From NCBI GenBank assembly GCA_019426215.1, contig CM033392.1, positions 52,937,149-53,001,148 of the forward strand: 64,000 nucleotides of DNA. The letters run 5' to 3'. The first letter of the stretch is position 1. Every line of letters begins with the position of its first letter. The notes beneath the pieces are model-generated. The model was not told where the DNA came from and did not search any database. It saw only the letters and a list, made by a program, of their open reading frames with translations. Positions 59,656-64,000 of this stretch are shown here, piece after piece. Both the position numbers and the translations under genes were made by a program. This DNA is from Buddleja alternifolia (lineage: Eukaryota > Streptophyta > Magnoliopsida > Lamiales > Scrophulariaceae).

Positions 59656-61882
59656 GATGCCCTATCAAAAAACATCAGCCTTTTATTGGGGGCCATGTGT
59701 AATTCCCATGTTTGTTGCCTTGAAACATGGTAGATTGTTGGCATGTCACATGAAACTTAATTTATAAGCTAATAATTATTAATATATATTTTAAACTACT
59801 TAGATAAAATTGTACATATATTATATAAGTACTACTATATTAATCGTTTATTTAATCAGTTCAAATCATAGGTTATACATGCGTAAAACACTTATGTCAA
59901 ATATATACACGGGTAGAGGAAAAAAGTTGTGATGTGAAGAAAAAATCTAACATTCTATATATCATAATCACTCGTGTATAGCAATGTAAGTGAATCGCTT
60001 CGAGCCGATAAAGGTATTGTTCATGTTTGATTAATCTTTACCGAACTTCAAAATTTATGTTTGAGCTTGTTTTGGTTGTTAATTGGGTCGAGTTTGAACG
60101 AACTTTAATCCAATTGAACACGTTTCGAGCTCGAATAACTTCATATTTCCACATATATTATCATTTTTGAAATAATTGAGACGGGCTCGAGCTAAATCAG
60201 TACCTTATTGAAGATAAAAACGGGTGCAATACACATTTTTTAATATTTTCTTTACATTCTAATTATTTGTATGACATTTATCACAAAATTGTGGCTATAA
60301 CAGAAAGCGTTTCACAATTAAGCAAGAGATAAGTTGGGCCGCGTTTAATGTGCATGCTCAACACCAAAAACTGTCCATCACAATTTTTTTTGAGACAAGA
60401 TTATGTTGTGATATTCTATGAGTTGGTATATGTATAGGAGAAGAAATAATGGCATTAATAAAATATATCCATGTGGATCACTAACCGAATTTTGTGTTGA
60501 TTATATTCCATGGACTATTCATTGACAAATTGGAAAATGGGATCATTATTTGAGTTATCAAGATAGCCACATAAATTATTTATATGATGGAATTCGCGTA
60601 TAATTTACATGGATAATTTTATGACAAAATTTCGAGTTCAACCTCTTCAAATCAATCACCAGAAAAAAAACGACATGTGGCGAAATGACAAATCTCCTTG
60701 CTAATAGGATTATAGGAGTATACATTTATTCTATATATACTCGTGATTAGTTAATATTTATTGAACTTAAGAAATATCTACAAATTTATCATCGATAGTT
60801 ATTCTATGCTTATAACTTGTTACTGCTTATTGAACATAAGAAATATCTACTATTTTGTTAAATCGTAAAATTAGATAAATATGACAAGTGTAGTCTCTAA
60901 GAAAAATGTTATGTGTCACCGACTATTGTTTTAGCATTGGTTCTTGATATGGGAAAATATCACCAACTTGTTGTGGTGAGAATTAATTATATAAGCTAAA
61001 TCGGCTGAATTTATTGCATTTATTTCTTAGTAAAATTAAGAAAAACAAGTGATAAATTAAGAGGTAATATGTAATAGCAATCTATCAATATATAAATATA
61101 TATATTTTTAAAATGAGAAGAAAACCACAATTTTAATTTATCTTTTGTTGGTAATAGAAGGAAACCACAATAATATAAACTAACACTGTGATCAAATCAT
61201 CAATTTCCAATTTCGTATAATGCATAATAAAAGTTAGGAAAAATTACTAAAACCCCACTACAATAAATTTTTATACCCAAAAAGACCCATGAAAATATTT
61301 CTCAATATCAAAAATATAGTTTACAAACTCTTCATTCCAAACCCTAAAAGTTAGGATTAATAACTTTTTAGACTAAACTACCGTTATTATTAAATTGATA
61401 ATTGATTTTTCTTATTGGAATTTTTTTTAATTCTTTCAAATTGATAAATCATAATATGGATTTAATTTTCTAATATTATTTTTATTTTAATATGGTAATT
61501 ATCAATAAATTCTTTTATTTTTTTTAAAAAATAAGATTAAAAAATCTAAAAAAATTAAAATGAAAATCATAATTACTATTAATTATCAATACAAAAGTCT
61601 TAAATAAATAAATTTCTATAAGAAAACTATAATTAATTATTTTTTAATTTAGAAGGTTAAAGGAAATTAAGTCCATAAATTTATAAAACCCTAATGACAC
61701 GTTTGGTATGAGGGAATAAGGATGTCAGGAAAGGACTTCATACTTTTTAAACTCACTCCTTGTTTAGTACGATTGGGACAAGTGAGATTGGAGTATCTAT
61801 GGATAGCTCATTCCTACTAAAAGTGGGAATACTCATTCCTCATCCAACCATGAGGAATGATTATTCCCACTTAAGTGGGATT

Positions 61883-63696
61883 TGTTGGGTTTTAACGGTA
61901 AAAACAGCAGCGGAAAAAACACCCATGGTGGTTCATCTCCGATGTTACGTATTCAACCCATGATAGAAAATGTGTACCTTTTCTCGAGTTTTTCAAAAAT
62001 TCCGAACTAGCTTCAAGCTTCCTATTCCATGCAGCGAGTCAGCCACTGTCTCTAAATCACCACGCCGGAATTCAAAGCGAAAAATCTCTTCTTCTTCTCC
62101 TTGGGGACGGCTAGAGAGAGAGAAAGAGGTGGGAGTTTTGATTTGGAGAGAAAGTTGGGTAATTCTATGGTGGACCGAGAGTGTTGCTCCCGATCCATTT
62201 TTCACTACATAAACACTTGGGGTGGGGTGATTTACACAGGGGTAGGTAGGTGTGAAAACCACCCCACTCATTGTGAATGTATGGTGTAAAATGGACCGGT
62301 AGCAACACTCTCAGTCCACCTTAGAATTTTCCGAGAAAGCTAATAATGAGGCTAAGGTTTGATTATTTCCACCAAATAGTATTTACACTACACAAGGATA
62401 TTATCAAGGCTAAAAGGCCAAGCCCTAGGCGTCTATAATGGATGCCCACTTGGGCATGTATTAGCCCCTCGGGCTAATCCACATGTTTGGTCTTGATTTT
62501 ATTAATTATTCAAGTAATATTATTTATCCAATAAATAAATAATTAAATAACTAATTAATTCATGTTAATTCTATATAATTTCTCAAAGAGATTAATTAAC
62601 ACATTAACATAATTAATTAATAAGATCATCCAATGACCAATTAATTAATTAATTACGGTATCAAATACCAAAAAACCTCTCAAGTCTTAAATCATTATTT
62701 TTCCTTTGCGATTCTTTTAAGCGCAACTCTTTAGGTTCGTCTCAAAAGGCAAATGGGAGGAAACCAAAAGGATGTGGGTAACACCTAGCTAGTGACGTGG
62801 CCCACATCGCAACCCAATTGAGAACGAATAAATAATATCATTCCAAACCTTTCACGCTATGAATACCGTACGAGTATAAACCCTTCGTTTTATATCTCAA
62901 TCAAGTGAGAGTCATGGTTCAGTCAAACTCACAGTACTTGACCATATGCGTAGCTCATAATGAGTCGAGATCACTGAGTATACTCTTATGTCCAACATGA
63001 GTATCTCCATTGCTTTGGCCAAATACGTTTGACCTCACTCATTTATGACGGCGTAGGATATGTGCTTATTCACTTATGAGAGAATAAATTCCATTTTGCT
63101 AATCAGTTAAGACTGCTACTTGCCCATCAAGCCGCACTTCGAGGTTGACCCCACCAACGGGTGAATTGGATCTAATTACTTCAATGACAGACTTGATGTC
63201 ACAAGCACATCTTCAACGTCATTACTCAGGTCTAAGGTTCACGCATACCTATCACAACTTATCAATTCTGTCATTGACTGTCATAGAGTGAAACCCATGT
63301 AACAGAACTGATGTGAGTCGTGTTCGAACTCATCAGTCACACTGATGTGTCTATGACACAAGTTCCCATTAACTTACCCATAATGTTCGACTGGCACTTC
63401 CCATGTCAAAACTTATATCATACAAGTCTTTATCCAATATCGATGTCCAATCAATACTCTATTCGACTTCTGAACCAATTTAGATACTAAGGATCGAACT
63501 CTTCTAGTGTCATTCTCCCTAACCCATAGGGAGTAGAAGATTCACCTTAGTATCAAGGACTTAACGTTGTTTATAAAACCTTACATATGCATATAAAAAA
63601 CAACATAAAACGCCTTTTATTAAAACGAATTGTCTAATTACAAGTTAATGTCCTATAATTCTATCATCTATGGCGTTTGAGGGCATAACACTAACA
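61883..63696 (-). mobile_element. Solo LTR in unit 3, 1.81 kb
   Basis: The same insertion as 44383-46181, with the same GGATT duplication (61878-61882 and 63697-63701) and the same flanking MITE-like sequence. Ends TGTTGGGTTTTAAC and ATAACACTAACA on the plus strand. Confidence 0.9.
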
Positions 63697-64000
63697 GGAT
63701 TAAGTTGGAATCATAACAAAAAAAATTCAACCAATTAATATTTCCAAATTTCATGAATTATAATATGTATCAATTAAGCAATTAGCAAAAGAAAACTAAA
63801 TATATATATAGCTGTATTTATTTATATTATATATATAAATAAAATATATGTTATATATATAGATATATATATATATTCACAGTGTATCTATATTTATAGA
63901 ATAAATGGTATGTTATAACTTATAAGTATATGTATATTATTAATATTAGATATATATATATATGTATAAATATATATGTATTATTTATACAATATATTTT

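Larger units (their letters stand above)
46590..64000. repeat. Segmental duplication unit 3 (runs off the window)
   Basis: Co-linear with unit 1 once E2 (47199-52713) and E3 (53484-59294) are removed: 46590-47198 joins 52714-53483, then 59295-64000. Its left edge lies inside the hAT element, of which only the right half is present (46590-46654). The tail at 63.7-64.0 kb equals the tail of unit 2. Confidence 0.85.

Noticed and set aside
59438..59744. Frames of poly-Ile, poly-Leu, poly-Tyr or poly-Asn, and the similar one at 34949-35158
   Set aside because: They come from the TAA/TAG microsatellites; every frame is open because the unit has no stop codon in those phases.

Overview
The window is eukaryotic nuclear DNA from a flowering plant. 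It is AT-rich, its genes have plant-type introns, and most of it is plant transposable elements. The protein sequences look eudicot; asterid is only a guess. Roughly the first half carries four host genes and the second half is almost entirely nested and duplicated mobile DNA. I see no rRNA, tRNA, CRISPR or bacterial features.

Host genes. (1) An armadillo-repeat protein gene in two exons, 5818-6176 and 7933-8725 (+), 383 aa. (2) A single-exon gene at 11999-13744 (+) for a 581-aa single-pass membrane protein with O-fucosyltransferase-like motifs, probably with a short 5' UTR intron. (3) A small serine-rich protein gene at 26341-26676 (+) with the plant motif CLCSPTxHxGSFRCRxHR. (4) A XERICO-like membrane-anchored RING-H2 ubiquitin ligase at 29174-29629 (-), with an inferred 1.4-kb 5' UTR intron. 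They look like unrelated neighbours.

Mobile elements. Three full-length LTR elements have exact boundaries and target-site duplications (TSDs): E1 (16016-24153, minus, Copia, TSD ATGCA), E2 (47199-52713, minus, Copia, TSD decayed from CCGCC) and E3 (53484-59294, plus, no coding capacity, TSD GGAGA). There are also solo LTRs of another family (40637-42403, 44383-46181, 61883-63696, and a deleted remnant at 37951-38422), a 5'-truncated LINE (35782-37024), four GGG...CCC-ended inverted-repeat elements (three with clear 8-9-bp TSDs), several hAT-type elements and small MITEs.

Main discovery candidate. E1, E2 and E3 have no tRNA-type primer binding site. Each has, exactly 2 nt inside the 5' LTR, a 13-14-nt sequence perfectly complementary to a site inside its own LTR. 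The three pairs differ completely in sequence but keep the same geometry: the LTR site lies about 180-190 nt after the predicted transcription start and ends AG before GAYAG. All three also share the polypurine tract TGTGGGGGAT before TGTT. This is what self-primed reverse transcription would leave behind, the principle known from yeast Tf1. E3 looks like a young non-coding passenger of the same clade.

Large-scale structure. From about 32.3 kb to the right edge the DNA is a head-to-tail segmental duplication: unit 1 at 32364-38715, partial unit 2 at 43333-46560, and unit 3 from 46590 past the end. The copies act as natural empty-site controls that date and delimit the MULE, the LINE, E2 and E3.
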